In this document: piece by piece, positions 6,021 through 7,497 of the stretch | Layout: every line of letters begins with the position of its first letter | Position numbering within the stretch: the first letter of the stretch is position 1 | Position numbers and translations under genes: made by a program | Notes under the pieces: generated by a model | Told to the model about the DNA's origin: nothing | Databases searched by the model: none | What the model saw: only the letters and a program-made list of their open reading frames with translations | NCBI GenBank assembly: GCA_021159265.1 | Contig: JAGGSD010000351.1 | Coordinates: 1 to 7,497, forward strand | Direction of reading: 5' to 3' | Length of the DNA stretch: 7,497 nt | Origin: Syntrophobacterales bacterium | Lineage (GTDB): Bacteria > Desulfobacterota > Syntrophia > Syntrophales > UBA6807

Positions 6021-7427
6021 TCAAATATTCGTCGTTGCTACTTCACCCATTGACCCGAGCGCCTTTTCAGACGCGGCAGTTAACTCCTTATCATGATCAT
6101 GACTGAGAGAAAACACTCTGAAATGAACTACTCTGGCAGGAATAAACCGGTAAATATCCCTCAGAGGTTCCGGGGATGTGGATTCCGTAGACGGGTTAAA
6201 AATGTTCATCCTCTTATCACCCTCCACCATCGGATTGACCGGCCTCGGATCCTGAGTCGCAAGATCCACGCGAAACCTTATTTTTTTCATGTACCCCGGA
6301 AGATACTTTTTTATTTGTTTTTCATAATCACGGGCATGGGAAAACCTTATACCCTTTTGAACCTGGTCCACGGAAAGCTCTGCAGAATATGACATCTTCC
6401 ATTTAATCTGCCTTAAGTAAATCTTTTCCCATTCTTTTCCCAGCTTTCTTTTTCTTTTATTCTCCCCATTCGCCCAGTTTTTTACCTCTTGATACAAAGT
6501 CCATTCATCCAGATGGAGATATTCGTCCAGCGCCTCGACAGGATTTTTGGGTAGAATGATATTCATCGTCTCTCTGAATATCTCCTGAAGATGAAGATCG
6601 AGAGATCGGGTAGTCCTGTGGTAATAGACGTTGGAATAAAGATGAATCCTTGCGTTTAAAAATCTTCTCAGGGCTGAAGTGCCTGCCTGATGGAGAGTAA
6701 GACCATCCTTAGTAAAAAAGGTATAGAAACAAAGTCTTTTGATGTCAACAATATCTATGGAGAATCCTGTCATATAGGCATCTCTCTGGACATAATCAAG
6801 GTTGTCAACCGTATATACACCCGAAAAGAGCTGCCTTAAATATTGCATCCATCCAGGGTGTTTTTTCATGTTGTCATCCCCAGGTCTTTTTATAAGAAAT
6901 GCCACCTGTTCCGGATTAATGGTTTCTCCTCTTTCAAAATCGCCTGTAGGACTTCTCCTTATCCCCCTGATTAATCTCCCCAGTTTTTTTGTTATAATAT
7001 GTTGTCCCAGTATCTCGTGTGTCAGACCGTACTGGTTCAAAAAATTATCATCAAAGAAATGTCCGTAAGGACCGTGCCCCACATCATGGAGAAGTCCCCC
7101 TATTCTGAGGAGCTCTTCGATAAAGTTTATGGATGGAATATCAGGAAATATCTCCCTGAGACTCGGATATAAATATCTGCCAAATTCACCGGCCATATGC
7201 ATGGCTCCCAGTGAGTGAGGAAACCGTGTATGTTCGGCGGAGGGATATACCCAGCGCGCACTTTGAAGCTGATGTATCCTGCGAAGTCTCTGCATCCAAG
7301 GTGAATCGATAAGATCCTGCTCTGTCTTTTCTCCCGGGAAATCGGAAGATGAAACAGTAAACCAGATATACTGGTAAACAGGATCGGCAATCAGCGCCTT
7401 ACCTTTATATGTCTCTGCAATCTCCAT
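6021..7427 (-). CDS. HD-domain phosphohydrolase, SAMHD1/dNTPase-like (COG1078)
   Basis: This 468-residue protein carries the full metal-binding set of SAMHD1-type HD hydrolases. Arg68 and His71 lie in TRFPHSLG, His114-Asp115 in LLHDVGHGPYGH (with His118, His123 and Asp126), and Asp208 in VDNLDYVQRDA. These line up with SAMHD1 His167, His206-Asp207, His215, Asp218 and Asp311. The N-terminal DPVYQYI and the overall order fit bacterial COG1078 proteins, whose studied member EF1143 hydrolyses dNTPs to deoxynucleosides and triphosphate. Substrate here is inferred, not shown; some relatives act on other nucleotides. The gene lies 43 bases upstream of nrdD on the same strand, suggesting dNTP-pool control. 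An in-frame TGA lies three codons before the ATG, so the start cannot be further upstream. No Shine-Dalgarno sequence is visible, which is unusual next to the other genes here and may mean leaderless or weak translation. A cytoplasmic enzyme; no membrane segment is seen. Confidence 0.88.
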   Translation of the reverse strand: MEIAETYKGKALIADPVYQYIWFTVSSSDFPGEKTEQDLIDSPWMQRLRRIHQLQSARWVYPSAEHTRFPHSLGAMHMAGEFGRYLYPSLREIFPDIPSINFIEELLRIGGLLHDVGHGPYGHFFDDNFLNQYGLTHEILGQHIITKKLGRLIRGIRRSPTGDFERGETINPEQVAFLIKRPGDDNMKKHPGWMQYLRQLFSGVYTVDNLDYVQRDAYMTGFSIDIVDIKRLCFYTFFTKDGLTLHQAGTSALRRFLNARIHLYSNVYYHRTTRSLDLHLQEIFRETMNIILPKNPVEALDEYLHLDEWTLYQEVKNWANGENKRKRKLGKEWEKIYLRQIKWKMSYSAELSVDQVQKGIRFSHARDYEKQIKKYLPGYMKKIRFRVDLATQDPRPVNPMVEGDKRMNIFNPSTESTSPEPLRDIYRFIPARVVHFRVFSLSHDHDKELTAASEKALGSMGEVATTNI

Positions 7428-7453
7428 ATTATTTAATCAGTAGGAAAGGGGTC

Positions 7454-7488
7454 AGGTCTCCGTTTGACCTATCATCACGGAGTTTTTT
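7454..7488 (+). promoter_or_regulatory. Overlapping hairpins with T-tract at the right edge
   Basis: On the + strand CTCCGT (7458-7463) pairs with ACGGAG (7477-7482) and is followed by six T (7483-7488), the form of an intrinsic terminator with a 13-base loop. An alternative hairpin, AGGTC (7454-7458) with GACCT (7466-7470), uses some of the same bases, so the two exclude each other. The T-tract points rightward, away from the HD gene, so this would act on + strand transcripts. No + strand gene is visible to its left for over 3.5 kb. It could be a leader attenuator for a gene beyond the window or part of a small palindromic repeat. The preceding GGGGTCAGGTCT resembles a motif seen beside dispersed repeats in anaerobe genomes (recalled, not checked). 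Confidence 0.35.
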
Positions 7489-7497
7489 ATTATCTCA

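Overview
The window looks like chromosomal DNA from a Gram-negative, anaerobic, fairly AT-rich bacterium. The Gram-negative reading rests on a signal-peptide protein that looks LolA-like; the anaerobic reading rests on an oxygen-sensitive class III ribonucleotide reductase. A Desulfobacterota- or Nitrospirota-like anaerobe would fit, but no marker here fixes the phylum.

Layout. Bases 1-572 are a small graveyard of mobile DNA. A non-autonomous MITE-like element at 431-572 is complete: it has imperfect 32-bp terminal inverted repeats (26/32 matching, the outer 12 perfect) and a 5-bp target duplication AATGA. The right-hand part of a second, same-orientation copy fills 1-126. It is identical over all 94 shared bases, except that a 32-bp imperfect palindrome has been inserted in it. 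Abutting this copy is a probable remnant of a four-helix-bundle (23S rRNA intervening-sequence type) gene at 127-253, followed by unassigned GC-richer DNA. Bases 573-698 are a leader with a stem-loop and a clear ribosome binding site.

Bases 699-3910 (+ strand) hold two tightly spaced genes: a secreted, probably periplasmic LolA-like protein and, 5 bases later, the replication-restart helicase PriA. Bases 3917-7427 (- strand) hold a second probable transcription unit, read right to left. An HD-domain phosphohydrolase of the SAMHD1/dNTPase-like COG1078 family is followed after 43 bases by the anaerobic ribonucleoside-triphosphate reductase NrdD. PriA and NrdD converge with only 6 bases between their stop codons. 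The right edge (7454-7488) holds overlapping hairpins with a T-tract upstream of the HD gene.

How the genes work together. The - strand pair plausibly couples synthesis of dNTPs (NrdD) with their hydrolysis (HD protein), a dNTP-pool control module. This is inferred from gene order and intact active-site motifs. PriA restarts stalled forks; its pairing with a LolA-like gene looks like simple co-transcription. The most unusual material is the nested repeat structure at the left edge and the HD-NrdD pairing. No complete transposase, CRISPR array, tRNA or rRNA is visible.
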